Origin: Brevibacterium pigmentatum
GTDB lineage: Bacteria > Actinomycetota > Actinomycetes > Actinomycetales > Brevibacteriaceae
Assembly (NCBI RefSeq): GCF_011617465.1
Contig: NZ_CP050153.1
Coordinates: 1,488,001-1,552,000 of the forward strand
DNA length: 64,000 bases
Reading direction: 5' to 3'
The position numbers and the translations under genes were made by a program. Positions 15,599 to 24,272 of the stretch are shown here, in pieces (the first letter of the stretch is position 1; each line of letters opens with the position of its first letter). Below the pieces are notes generated by a model. It made no database searches, had not been told where the DNA came from, and worked only from the letters and a program-made list of their open reading frames with translations.

Positions 15599-16237
15599 TC
15601 AACCCTTTCGATTCCACAGTTGATGGGTCAGACCACTGGCCGTGGTGATGGTCTCGATCGTGAAATCCTTCTCCAATCCCTCGAGTCCTTCCCAGAGCCA
15701 GACTCCGCGGCCGAGGGTGACGGGGACGATGACGAGGTGCATGAAGTCGAGGAGGCCGGCCGCAAGGAACTGTCTGACCATCGAAGGACCGCCGCCTATG
15801 CGGACATTGCCGCCGTCAGCGGCGGCGGTCGCCTCGGCGAGGACATCGGCTGGGGAAGCATCCACGAAATGGAAGCTCGTGCCGTTGTCGAACTCCATCG
15901 GCTCCCGCGGATGATGAGTGAGAACGAAGCACGGAGTCTTGAACGGCGGTTCCTCACCCCACCAGCCGCGCCAGCCGTCGTCGGGCCACGGCCCTGTCTG
16001 GGGGCCGAACTTCTTCCGGCCCATGACCTCGGCCCCGATGCCCTGCCCCCACATGGCGAACAAGGCACGGTCTGCGGTCACCGGGGCGTCGACCTTGTCC
16101 ACGCCCTCGATGCCGCGGCCGTCGAAGTAGGAGAACAGCGCTTGAGCTTCACCGATCGGCTGGTCGAAGGTGACGAACTCGCCGGCGGCGAAACCGTCGA
16201 GGGAGACGAAGAGGTTGTTGACACTCGCTTTGGCCAT
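15599..16237 (-). CDS. Dihydrofolate-reductase-fold (RibD C-terminal) protein
   Basis: 212 aa. MAKASVNNLFVSLDGFAAG opens like RibD C-terminal/YyaP-type reductases; EVMGRKKFG and FVLTHHPREP follow, and NVRIGGGPSMVRQFLAAGLLDFMHLVIVPV is the NADPH-binding glycine segment. Substrate is unknown. ATG 16237 gives the family-typical start. Divergent from an HxlR regulator, so probably its target. Confidence 0.82.
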   Translation of the reverse strand: MAKASVNNLFVSLDGFAAGEFVTFDQPIGEAQALFSYFDGRGIEGVDKVDAPVTADRALFAMWGQGIGAEVMGRKKFGPQTGPWPDDGWRGWWGEEPPFKTPCFVLTHHPREPMEFDNGTSFHFVDASPADVLAEATAAADGGNVRIGGGPSMVRQFLAAGLLDFMHLVIVPVTLGRGVWLWEGLEGLEKDFTIETITTASGLTHQLWNRKG

Positions 16238-16326
16238 GATCACTCCAATGTGATGGTTCGCTGATGTCTGCAGTCGGTTGGGTGGTGCCGGTTCCGGGGA
16301 AGTGGACTCAGTGTACGATCGAGTAG

Positions 16327-16339
16327 TTGTAGAGTGCAA
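16327..16339. promoter_or_regulatory. HxlR operator candidate, site 1
   Basis: TTGTA-gag-TGCAA is a near-perfect dyad 17 nt before the HxlR start and between the divergent reductase and regulator. The surrounding 22 nt (16323-16344) match site 2 at 18 positions. Confidence 0.5.
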
Positions 16340-16356
16340 TCACTGGAGGTGGATCG

Positions 16357-16848
16357 ATGCCCGCACAGCCGCGCTCAGGATGCGCGATCAATGCCGCGGT
16401 CGAAGTCCTCGGTGACAACTGGTCGCTCATCGTCCTGCGTGACATCATCTTCGGCGATCGCCGGCACTTCCGAGAGCTGCTCACCTCCAATAACGAAGGC
16501 ATTGCGTCGAACATGCTCTCCAGCCGCCTGAAGAAGCTCGTCGACGAAGGGCTGCTGACAAAGGCGGAAGCGGTCCGGGGACAGAGGGCGAAGTACTCGC
16601 TCACCGAGGCGGGAATCCAGACCCTGCCGGTCATGGTCGCCCTAGGAGCCTGGGGGATGACCCATCGCGACACCTCTCCGGAGCTGACGATCCGAGCCAG
16701 ACTCATGGCAGAAGACCCGCAGCTCGTCACCGGTCTCATAGACGAACTCCGAGAAGCCCACCTCGGCGTGCTGCGCCCGCACCCTGATGCCCCGCGGGCT
16801 TCACAGCGACTGCAGGCCGCTTACGAGGCGGAGATCTCCGGACGCTGA
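16357..16848 (+). CDS. HxlR-family transcriptional regulator
   Basis: 163 aa. A winged helix of the HxlR (MarR-like) type: SGCAINAAVEVLGDNWSLIVLRDIIFGDRRHFRELL, with the conserved Cys in the first helix, then ASNMLSSRLKKLVDEGLLTK as recognition helix and wing. The extended C terminus is typical of the longer members. GGAGGTGG precedes ATG 16357. It likely represses itself and the divergent reductase, and perhaps two further genes carrying the same dyad. Confidence 0.85.
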   Translation: MPAQPRSGCAINAAVEVLGDNWSLIVLRDIIFGDRRHFRELLTSNNEGIASNMLSSRLKKLVDEGLLTKAEAVRGQRAKYSLTEAGIQTLPVMVALGAWGMTHRDTSPELTIRARLMAEDPQLVTGLIDELREAHLGVLRPHPDAPRASQRLQAAYEAEISGR

Positions 16849-16988
16849 AACTCCCGGAAACTGAGTCGGGCGTCGACCTCGGTTGCGGCCAGCCCCAATG
16901 GTCGGGGGATCGCGGCGCGGCCGGTGTGAGGTCGTTCCGACGGTTCCCTTGTCCGACCCAGTGAGGTGTGGTTTCATCGAGTAAGTAG

Positions 16989-17001
16989 TTGCAAACTGCA
17001 A
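16989..17001. promoter_or_regulatory. HxlR operator candidate, site 2
   Basis: TTGCA-aac-TGCAA, a perfect dyad 37 nt before the VOC gene start. It extends the regulator's likely control to the VOC/SRPBCC pair downstream. Confidence 0.5.
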
Positions 17002-17037
17002 TCATTTACTGTCAGTGCTGATCCCGAAGGAGCGATC

Positions 17038-17370
17038 GTGATCACTGGACTCATGGCCAATATTGCTGTCACCGACGAGAAGGAGGCGACTGAATGGTAT
17101 TCCCGGCTCTTTGAGCGACAGCCGGATGACAAGCCGATGGCGGGGCTGGCCCAATGGCTCTTCGACGAGAAGTTCGGCGTCCAGATCTGGGAGGACCCGC
17201 AGCGAGCCGGATGCTCCAACGTGGTCCTAGACGTGGATGATCTCGACAAGATGGCCGAACATCTGCGGGTGACCGGAATCGACCACGACGAGCCGAGCCC
17301 CGGTGGCGGACAGCGCATCCTGCCGATCACCGACCCGGATGGAAATCAGGTGGTGTTCTTCGGTGAGTGA
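17038..17370 (+). CDS. VOC-family (glyoxalase-like) protein
   Basis: 110 aa single VOC module: MANIAVTDEKEATEWYSRLFERQPDD near the start and ILPITDPDGNQVVFFGE at the end. Half-size relative to two-module glyoxalases, so probably a dimer. GTG 17038 is chosen over upstream codons because GAAGGAG lies 6 nt away. The next gene starts inside its stop region, so the two are coupled. Substrate unknown. Confidence 0.78.
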   Translation: MITGLMANIAVTDEKEATEWYSRLFERQPDDKPMAGLAQWLFDEKFGVQIWEDPQRAGCSNVVLDVDDLDKMAEHLRVTGIDHDEPSPGGGQRILPITDPDGNQVVFFGE

Positions 17371-17872
17371 GGCAGCATCCGAGCAGGGTGCGCCAGTGAC
17401 CGCAACGATCAGCCTCGGCGCTGAATTCGAGCATCCGGCCTCGAACGTGTGGAACGCCTTCGCCGACACGGATCAGCGCGTGCAGTGGGGAGTCCCCGAG
17501 GGAGAGGAGATGGTCTGCGACATCGACGAATTCCGTCCGGGTGGAGCGATCCGCGCCCGCTGCGGGTCACCCGGAGTGCTCGAGTTCGTCTCCACCGGGC
17601 AGTACTGCGCGGTCGTGCCGGAGCGTCATATCGTGACCACTGAGACTCTCACCAGAGACGATGAGATCCTCTCGACTGCCATCATCACCTGGACCCTGAC
17701 CCCCACCTCGACAGGCACCCGAATCGAACTCGTCGACCAGGTCGTGTCCTTAGTCGGTGAGGGAATGATCGACGGCCACCGTAACGGCCACGACATCTGC
17801 CTGCAGCAGCTCGACGAATTCCTCAGTTCGTCAGATCCTCGGCCCACGGAAGATCGGCGCCCTCGCGACTGA
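17363..17872 (+). CDS. SRPBCC (AHSA1-like) protein
   Basis: 169 aa. A START-like hydrophobic cavity fold: ISLGAEFEHPASNVWNAFADTDQRVQWGVPEG, a central beta sheet, and the long C-terminal helix DGHRNGHDICLQQLDEFL. GTG 17363 overlaps the VOC stop; GTG 17396 is a shorter alternative. The 3' end overlaps the convergent kinase gene by 50 bp. Pairing of VOC and AHSA1 proteins is common, but ligands are unknown. Confidence 0.75.
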   Translation: MSEAASEQGAPVTATISLGAEFEHPASNVWNAFADTDQRVQWGVPEGEEMVCDIDEFRPGGAIRARCGSPGVLEFVSTGQYCAVVPERHIVTTETLTRDDEILSTAIITWTLTPTSTGTRIELVDQVVSLVGEGMIDGHRNGHDICLQQLDEFLSSSDPRPTEDRRPRD

Positions 17873-18728
17873 CCGTGATCGCGGCGAGCGCAGCTGCATG
17901 TTCGCCCAGGTTCATGAGCTCTGCCGTGCTGAGATCGGACAACGCGGCCTCGTGAGCATGCAGATCGTGGATGAGGGAGACCATGAATGTGTCCCCGGCC
18001 CCGATCGTGTCCGTGACATCGACCTGAGCCGCAGCTGCCGTCACCCTCGCCGAGGCGGTCGCCAGGATCGCACCGTCACCTCCGCGAGTCATCGCCACCA
18101 GTGACGGACCGAGTCCGAGCAGACGATCGATCTGAGCATCTTCGGCGAGGTCGGGATAGAGCCAATCGGCATCGACATCGCTGAGCTTGAGGACATCGAC
18201 ACGCTGGGCGAGAGCTTCGAACCGCGGCAGAGCCTCCTCGTGGGAACCGATGATCGACGGCCGGATGTTCGGGTCGAAGGAGACGAGGGGTCTGTCTCTC
18301 TGCTGATCTGACTGCTCCGCGACATCATCGAGGTGCCGATCGATCACGGCGGAACCCGGTGACAGGAATGCCGCGATCGACCCGAAATGCAGGACGGAAT
18401 GGGCGTTTCTTCCGAGAAGCGATGAATCGGGATCCCACCGCAGCTGGAATTCGTACTCGGCCGATCCGTCCTCCGAGAGTCGAGCCAGCGCCGTGGAAGT
18501 GGCGCCCCGCGGGGAGGTGAGAACGTCGACCTGGGACTCCCGCAGGTGGGCGAGAAGGAATCCGCCGTGGAAGTCATCACCGACATCGGTGAGGAACTCG
18601 ACATCGTCACCGAGGCGGCCCAGGCCGAGCGCCACGTTGGCCGGGGCTCCGCCCGGTGCATAGCGGTCGGGAGCGCCGTTCGTGCTGACGATGTCGATGA
18701 GGGCTTCACCGATGACGAGAATGCTCAT
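17823..18728 (-). CDS. PfkB-family sugar kinase (fructokinase-like)
   Basis: 301 aa ribokinase fold. ILVIGEALIDIV is the N-terminal strand, YAPGGAPANVALGLGRLG the first PfkB signature, and DVTDTIGAGDTFMVSLI the second with the catalytic Asp in GAGD. The substrate is probably fructose or another ketose, phosphorylated by ATP in the cytosol. ATG 18728 is family-typical. No sugar transporter is adjacent. Confidence 0.85.
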   Translation of the reverse strand: MSILVIGEALIDIVSTNGAPDRYAPGGAPANVALGLGRLGDDVEFLTDVGDDFHGGFLLAHLRESQVDVLTSPRGATSTALARLSEDGSAEYEFQLRWDPDSSLLGRNAHSVLHFGSIAAFLSPGSAVIDRHLDDVAEQSDQQRDRPLVSFDPNIRPSIIGSHEEALPRFEALAQRVDVLKLSDVDADWLYPDLAEDAQIDRLLGLGPSLVAMTRGGDGAILATASARVTAAAAQVDVTDTIGAGDTFMVSLIHDLHAHEAALSDLSTAELMNLGEHAAALAAITVSREGADLPWAEDLTN

Positions 18729-18847
18729 GGGCACGATTCTAAGGTGAGAAACATTCTCCGGCCGTGACCAGCAGGAATAGGACGAAAATCGGTGAGTGGA
18801 ACGCATCTGCGTCATTTCATGTCAGCACCGTCTGGAACTGTGTGGTC

Positions 18848-19306
18848 ATGGACAAGAACACCATTGACAACGACGTCAGAACGATCATCGACGCGGAAAC
18901 CGCCCGTGTCTTCGCCCCTCGGCCCGGAGAATGTCTGGCCTGCTATGTGTTCCGCCAACTCGGCGAATTCGGCTGCAACGGCACTCATCGCTTCGCAGAG
19001 AGCTTCCGCGACCGGACGGCTCCACGAGCCACGGCGCTGCTCGCGCGGTTGAGCAGGATGGGTGCCTGCTGCTGTGACTGTGAGATGTTCTTCAACGCCT
19101 TCACCTTCGCATCCAAACCCTGGATCACCGGCATGCCGTTCGGTGAGCTCATCGGCACTCCCTTCGGCAGTGAGGAAGCGATCGACATGAGAGAACGGTT
19201 CGGAATCGACGAACCTCCCTCGACGACGCTCTATCTCTGCTGCCGACTGGTGAGACGAGGATCCACCCAAGCCTGCGGAAACTGGGCCCGGATCAGACGG
19301 TGGTGA
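18848..19306 (+). CDS. DUF2695 protein
   Basis: 152 aa and cysteine-rich: ECLACYVFRQLGEFGCNGTHRF in the N-terminal half, ACCCDCEMFFNAF in the centre, LYLCCRLVRRGSTQACGNW at the end. The CDCE motif and flanks are those of DUF2695. Metal binding is plausible from the cysteine pattern but unproven. Start ATG 18848. It ends 26 bp before the nucleoside hydrolase start and could be co-transcribed with it. Confidence 0.7.
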   Translation: MDKNTIDNDVRTIIDAETARVFAPRPGECLACYVFRQLGEFGCNGTHRFAESFRDRTAPRATALLARLSRMGACCCDCEMFFNAFTFASKPWITGMPFGELIGTPFGSEEAIDMRERFGIDEPPSTTLYLCCRLVRRGSTQACGNWARIRRW

Positions 19307-19332
19307 GCGCACGCGTCCGGCAGAATAGGATC

Positions 19333-20466
19333 ATGCCTTCCACACTGCCGCTCTTCCTCGACTGCGATCCCGGCATCGACGATGCAATTGCGCTGGCCTA
19401 CCTGAGCTGCCAAAACGACGTCGACGTCGTCGGCATCGCCGCCTCCGGAGGCAACGTCGCTACCTCACAGGTCGTCGAGAACACCCGCGGATGGCTGTCG
19501 CTGGCCGGCCGCAGCGACATACCCGTCCACGCCGGCCACGCTCTTCCGCTGGCACGACAGACTCCGCAGACAGCGCCGGACGAAGGACTGGAGTACGCCG
19601 ACCTCACCCATGGCGAGACCGGGCGCGGGTATGCGCACTTGCCGGCCCCAACCGACCCGGTGAGCTCGGTGTCCGCCGCACAGGCGTGGGTCGATGCAGC
19701 CCATGCCCATCCCGGACAGCTCCTCGGCGTCGTCATCGGTCCGGCCACGAACCTCGCTCTCGCTCTCGACATCGACCCGGAGCTGCCGGGTCTGTTCAAA
19801 CGTCTCTTCATCATGGGCGGAGCGTTCAACTACCGCGGCAACACCCACCCCACGACGGAATGGAACGTCACCTTCGACCCGGAATCCACATCGAAGGTCC
19901 TCTCTGCCTTCAGCACTGCCCACACGAACGGTCGGCTCAAGCATCTGCCGGTCATCGCCCCGATCGAAGCCACCGAAGCCGTGGAGATGACACCCGACCG
20001 ACTCACTGAAATCCGGAACGGAGCCAAGGCCTCCGGCCAGCCGTGGCAGGCGATGGTGGCTGAGCTGTCCGAGGCGCTGCGCTTCTACTTCGAGTTCCAC
20101 GAATCCGACGGACTCGGCTACCTCGCCCATATCCACGATCCCTTCGTCCTCGCTTGTGCACTGTCCTGGGCGCGACAGATCAGCAGTGCGTCGACCGGGG
20201 CGGAGCCCGAAGAGCCGAACACCGACGTTCGGGAAGCGACCGCCACGGCTCCCGTCAGGGGAGCTGCAGGCCAACTGCCGTGGGTGACAACTCGGTGGGC
20301 ACCTGTCGATGTCGAACTCACGGGTACACTCACACGAGGCGAAACCGTCGCCGATTGGCTGGGACGGTGGGGCCGTCCCGTGAATGCAGAGATCATCCGC
20401 ACCATCGACGCCACCGCATTCCTCGACCACCTCAGCACCACCTTGATGAAAGGACCACTCGCATGA
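19333..20466 (+). CDS. Inosine-uridine-preferring nucleoside hydrolase family
   Basis: 377 aa. LFLDCDPGIDDAIALAYL carries the calcium-binding DxDxGxDDA motif, VIGPATNLALAL and IMGGAFNYRGN follow as in IUNH enzymes, and HIHDPFVLACAL contains the His-Asp pair near the active site. It splits nucleosides into base and ribose, without a signal peptide, so in the cytosol. The ATGA overlap with the ECF S component (20463) makes it the first gene of a four-gene uptake operon, implying that the transporter imports a nucleoside. ATG 19333 follows AATAGGA. Confidence 0.88.
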   Translation: MPSTLPLFLDCDPGIDDAIALAYLSCQNDVDVVGIAASGGNVATSQVVENTRGWLSLAGRSDIPVHAGHALPLARQTPQTAPDEGLEYADLTHGETGRGYAHLPAPTDPVSSVSAAQAWVDAAHAHPGQLLGVVIGPATNLALALDIDPELPGLFKRLFIMGGAFNYRGNTHPTTEWNVTFDPESTSKVLSAFSTAHTNGRLKHLPVIAPIEATEAVEMTPDRLTEIRNGAKASGQPWQAMVAELSEALRFYFEFHESDGLGYLAHIHDPFVLACALSWARQISSASTGAEPEEPNTDVREATATAPVRGAAGQLPWVTTRWAPVDVELTGTLTRGETVADWLGRWGRPVNAEIIRTIDATAFLDHLSTTLMKGPLA

Positions 20467-21341
20467 CCGCACACTCCAGACTGTCTGGGCAGGGGCCGAC
20501 CACCACGGTCGGTCCCGGACAAAACCGCAACCGCACCCTTCCCCTCACCCTCACACTGCTCGGCACCCTCATCGTCATCGGCACCTACGTCGCCGTGCTG
20601 CTGACCCAACCGGCCAACCTCGGCGTCGACCTCGGCCACACCACTCTGTGGGTCATGCTCGGCTATCTGGGCGGAGGCATCCTGCTCGCCGCTGGCACCC
20701 TCCCGCTCATTCCCCGCAGCGTCCTCGCGCTCATCCCGGTCGCCATCGCTCTCAACATCGTCATCGGGCAGATCATCGGCAACTACACGCCCGTGCCCCT
20801 CTACCTCGACTCCATCGGAACAGTGCTCATCGGCGTCCTGGCCGGACCCGCAGCAGGAGCATTCACCGGAATCATCTCGAACCTCATCTGGGGTGTGACC
20901 CTGAGCCCCAGCGTCATCGCCTTCAGCTCCGGGGCCGCCTTCATCGGAGCCGCCGCTGGTTGGGCAGCACGACTCGGAGTCTTCCGCACACCCTGGACCG
21001 CGGTCATCGTCGGCGCCGTCGCCGGTGTACCTGCCGGTGCCATCGGGGCACCCGTCGCCGCCTACGTCTTCGGCGGCGGACTGGGAGCCGGCACCGGGGG
21101 AGTCGTCGCGATCCTCCAAGCTGCGGGCCTCGAGATGTTCAACGCCACGTTCGCCCAGAGCATGGTCTCCGACATCGTCGACAAAGCGCTCATCTTCGCC
21201 CTCGCCTATGTCGTCATCCGGTCGCTGCCCAAACGCATCATCGGTCGCTACGAGTTCGCCGCCCACAGTCGGCCCCGTGCGACGAAGACCCGTGGCTCCG
21301 ATCCAGCGAAACCGGTCGAAGCGGCACAGCCGACGGAATGA
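20463..21341 (+). CDS. ECF transporter substrate-specific (S) component
   Basis: 292 aa, with about six membrane helices between residues 30 and 255. VPLYLDSIGTVLIGVLAGPAAGAFTGIISNLIWG is the ECF S-component signature with conserved small residues for packing against EcfT. It starts in the stop of the nucleoside hydrolase and ends in the start of EcfT. A nucleoside ligand is inferred from operon context; thiamine precursors or another vitamin cannot be excluded by sequence alone. Confidence 0.82.
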   Translation: MTAHSRLSGQGPTTTVGPGQNRNRTLPLTLTLLGTLIVIGTYVAVLLTQPANLGVDLGHTTLWVMLGYLGGGILLAAGTLPLIPRSVLALIPVAIALNIVIGQIIGNYTPVPLYLDSIGTVLIGVLAGPAAGAFTGIISNLIWGVTLSPSVIAFSSGAAFIGAAAGWAARLGVFRTPWTAVIVGAVAGVPAGAIGAPVAAYVFGGGLGAGTGGVVAILQAAGLEMFNATFAQSMVSDIVDKALIFALAYVVIRSLPKRIIGRYEFAAHSRPRATKTRGSDPAKPVEAAQPTE

Positions 21342-22174
21342 GCTCTGCCTCAACCGACACGCACACCGCGAACGCCGCCCAGGACGTCGGTCCGAAGCGT
21401 CGTCTGCACCCGGCCACGGAACTGGTCATCCTTGCCTGCAGCCTGTTGCTCGTCTTCGGAATCCCGTCTCCGATCGTGCCCGCCATCATCTTGGCGGGGT
21501 CGCTCGTGACCGTGATGGTCTCACCGATCGTAAGGCTGCGGACATGGGCGATGACTGTGGGGCTGCTGTGCCTGCCGACTCTGGTCGTGCTCATCATCGT
21601 GCAGGGACTGTTCTATCCCGGCACCGAGGTGCACGTACTCTGGCAAGCCGGGCCCACCCGCCTCAGCGTGGAAGGACTGAGCATCGCCGTCCAAATCTGG
21701 CTGCGAGTGAGCAGCCTGATCGGACTGTGTGTGCTGTTCGGACTCGGCACTGACTCCGCTCGCCTCTTCGACGGCCTGCGTCGACTTCGACTGCCACCGG
21801 CAGTCGCCTATGTGTGTGCCTCGGCCAGCGGCCTCATCCCACTGATCGGAGCACGCACCCGATACATCATCGAAGCGAGACAGGCCCGAGGTTGGGCCAC
21901 CGACTCCTGGCGAGTGCGAATTCGTCTGCTGCCGGGAATCGTCGTCGGACTCGTCACCGCGATCCTGCTGACCGTCGATCAGCGTCACGAAGTGCTCGAA
22001 GTGAGCGGACTCGATTCCAGTGCGAGCACGGTCGACCTCCAGGACCACACGGACGGGACGGGGCAGCGCCTACTGCGCATCCTGACTCCGCTCGTGACTT
22101 TCGGACTCGTCGTCGCCTCGGTGATCGGAGTCCTCCCGCTGCCGGGTGCCGCTCAGCTGATCGGCGGTGCCTGA
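21338..22174 (+). CDS. ecfT: ECF transporter transmembrane (T) component
   Basis: 278 aa. Several hydrophobic helices at residues 27-120 and 225-275 flank a cytosolic coupling region with RYIIEARQARGWATDSW, the ARG-containing coupling-helix motif that contacts the ATPase. ATG 21338 overlaps the S-component stop and the stop lies one base before the ATPase start. Confidence 0.85.
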   Translation: MSSASTDTHTANAAQDVGPKRRLHPATELVILACSLLLVFGIPSPIVPAIILAGSLVTVMVSPIVRLRTWAMTVGLLCLPTLVVLIIVQGLFYPGTEVHVLWQAGPTRLSVEGLSIAVQIWLRVSSLIGLCVLFGLGTDSARLFDGLRRLRLPPAVAYVCASASGLIPLIGARTRYIIEARQARGWATDSWRVRIRLLPGIVVGLVTAILLTVDQRHEVLEVSGLDSSASTVDLQDHTDGTGQRLLRILTPLVTFGLVVASVIGVLPLPGAAQLIGGA

Positions 22175-22175
22175 C

Positions 22176-23585
22176 ATGACCGTTGAGATCACGGACGCGG
22201 GCTTCACCTATCACGGGGAGGACACTGCCGCATTGAGCGGCATCAACCTCGACATCACCGGTGGAACCATAACCGCGGTACTCGGACCACTCGGATCGGG
22301 AACGTCGACTCTGTGTCGCATGCTGTCCGGACAGCTCGCTTCCCGCGGCACCACGACCGGCACCATCGACCGAGGCGGCCGGGTGGCCCTGCTCGGAGAT
22401 GATCCGGAAGCGCAGCTGAGCGGAATGACCAGCCACGTCGGCGATGAGACGCAGCTGGCCTGTCGACTGCACGGATCCGACCCGGCCGAAGCCCGCAGCC
22501 GAGCTCGGAACCTGCTCGAACAACTCGGCATCGACGAACTGTGGAGCCGCCGGTTGGACACGCTCTCCGGCGGGCAGAGGCAGCTGGTCGCGCTGGCACG
22601 GATTCTTGCATCCGGGCCCGACCTTCTCGTTCTCGACCAACCCGCACAATCTCTGGATCCGCAGATGCGAATGCGTCTGGCGACAGTGCTGCAGGAATTC
22701 TGCGACCGGGGAGGATCAGTGCTCATCACCGGCCATCAGGGCGACGAACTGACTCGGATCTGCCACGAGGTCCACTTCCTCGACGCCGGACGTCTGCAGA
22801 CGGCGACCGCACCGACCCGAACCGGTGGTGTCTGGGACAGCCTCGCCGACGACGCCGCGACCCACTCGAAGACAGTGAGCAGCCAGTCAGATGCCCTGCT
22901 CACTGTTCGCGACCTCACCGTGGACCGGGGACGCAGACGCATCCTCGACGGCTTCGACCTCGATCTGCGGCCCGGCGAACTCACCACCGTCACCGGAGCC
23001 AACGGGGTCGGAAAATCCACGCTCCTGCGCGCCCTCCTCGGTCTGCTCGGCCGGTCCGCGACCGTGACGGGCACGATCACGGTCAGCCGCCTCGGCGAGA
23101 TGACCAGGATAGACACGCTGCCCACCCACGCCCGCAGCGCCCACCTCGGGTGGGTGGGGCAGGACCCGGGACTGCAGCTCTTCGCCGCCACAGTGGCACG
23201 CGAACTGCTGCACGCCGCGCCACTTCCGCCACATCGGCGAAGAGACCGCTCTCAAGTGCGCGACCAACGCCGGTCAGACGTGGACACCGTCCTCGCCGAG
23301 GCGGATCTGACCGAGGTCGCCGACGAACACCCCTTCGACCTCGACGTGCCCCGACGCAAAGACGTCGTCATCGCCTCGGCACTGATGACCGAAGCCTCGG
23401 TGCTGCTGCTCGACGAACCGACGATCGGACGCGACCTGGCCGCGATGACCCGGCTGAATGCGATCATCGAGCGATTCCTCAGCGGGGGCGGTGCCGTCCT
23501 GGCGAGCACACACGACCAACGGTGGGCGCACGAGTCCGCGCACCACCGACTGCGTCTGGTCGACGGGCGGGCCCACCGAAGATGA
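22176..23585 (+). CDS. Fused double ECF ATPase with complementary degenerate sites
   Basis: 469 aa, two ABC ATPase domains in one chain. Domain 1: Walker A is GPLGSGTST, with Thr43 in place of the essential Lys; its Walker B is LLVLDQPA, with Gln in place of the catalytic Glu; its signature LSGGQRQ is intact. Domain 2 (from about residue 235): Walker A GANGVGKST and Walker B VLLLDEPT are intact, but the signature is lost (DVPRRKD). Combined head-to-tail, only one composite site (domain 2 Walker motifs plus domain 1 signature) is canonical. ATG 22176 is used; GTG 22167 would overlap the EcfT end. Confidence 0.88.
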   Translation: MTVEITDAGFTYHGEDTAALSGINLDITGGTITAVLGPLGSGTSTLCRMLSGQLASRGTTTGTIDRGGRVALLGDDPEAQLSGMTSHVGDETQLACRLHGSDPAEARSRARNLLEQLGIDELWSRRLDTLSGGQRQLVALARILASGPDLLVLDQPAQSLDPQMRMRLATVLQEFCDRGGSVLITGHQGDELTRICHEVHFLDAGRLQTATAPTRTGGVWDSLADDAATHSKTVSSQSDALLTVRDLTVDRGRRRILDGFDLDLRPGELTTVTGANGVGKSTLLRALLGLLGRSATVTGTITVSRLGEMTRIDTLPTHARSAHLGWVGQDPGLQLFAATVARELLHAAPLPPHRRRDRSQVRDQRRSDVDTVLAEADLTEVADEHPFDLDVPRRKDVVIASALMTEASVLLLDEPTIGRDLAAMTRLNAIIERFLSGGGAVLASTHDQRWAHESAHHRLRLVDGRAHRR

Positions 23586-23628
23586 GCAGGGGAGTGCCGA
23601 GCAGCGAAGCGACGGTACTTCTAGGCGA

Positions 23629-23641
23629 TTGCATGGTGCAA
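23629..23641. promoter_or_regulatory. HxlR-type dyad, site 3
   Basis: TTGCA-tgg-TGCAA, flanked by A and T that extend the dyad to 7 bp per arm. It lies 36 nt before the HXXEE gene. Same half-sites and spacing as the two sites near the HxlR gene. Confidence 0.45.
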
Positions 23642-23676
23642 TGAGACTGTGAGGACCGTCGTCTGAAAGGAACGCA

Positions 23677-24213
23677 ATGCGCGGACCGATAGTGCTGTTC
23701 GCCGCGTGGGCCCTCCACGATGCTGAGGAGACACTGACCTTCCCCGCGTCGGCCGACTATGTGGCCGACCTCACCGGAATCGACGCTTTGCGGATGACGA
23801 CGAAGCAGAGCGTGGCCGCGATCGGCCTGGTCGGGGCTGCGCTCGCCGCTGCCGGAATCCGCGGGGTGCGAACGCGAGGTGACTCCCGGTTCTATCGGTC
23901 CTCTGTCGCCGGTCTCGAAACCCACGTGTTCACTCATCTGCTCTCGGCAGCGGTGGCGCGCCGATACACCTCAGGGGTGCTCACGGCGGTGCCGATCATG
24001 TGGCCGGGCGCTGCGTACGCGCGACGAGAACTCGCTGCGCTCGGCAAGCCGCTGACCGCCGCCGACTGGCGTTGTGGGGCACCGACCATGGGCTCGGTGG
24101 CGCTGGCTGCTCACGTCCTCGTCCGCATCGACTGGCTGTCCCTGCTCAGAAGTCGAAGGTGTCGTCTCCGGCGGTCGCGGGGCTGCGCAGCCTCTGCAGA
24201 TGCAGATGCCTGA
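23677..24213 (+). CDS. HXXEE-domain membrane protein
   Basis: 178 aa. LFAAWALHDAEETLTFP contains the H-x2-E-E motif, and GLETHVFTHLLSAAVARRY a second conserved His region. The hydrophobic profile suggests several membrane segments. The last 30 residues are basic and lie outside the domain. Function of the family is unknown. AAAGGAA precedes ATG 23677, and an HxlR-like dyad lies in its promoter region. Confidence 0.65.
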   Translation: MRGPIVLFAAWALHDAEETLTFPASADYVADLTGIDALRMTTKQSVAAIGLVGAALAAAGIRGVRTRGDSRFYRSSVAGLETHVFTHLLSAAVARRYTSGVLTAVPIMWPGAAYARRELAALGKPLTAADWRCGAPTMGSVALAAHVLVRIDWLSLLRSRRCRLRRSRGCAASADADA

Positions 24214-24272
24214 TCAGGCGGACGTCGGTCGGCACTGAATCTCGTGTCAGGGGCTGCATCTACCGTCAGGAC

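Noticed and set aside
20118-21353. 411-codon minus-strand open frame across the ECF genes
   Set aside because: Asp/Gly/Glu-rich shadow of membrane-protein codons, with no domain or RBS.
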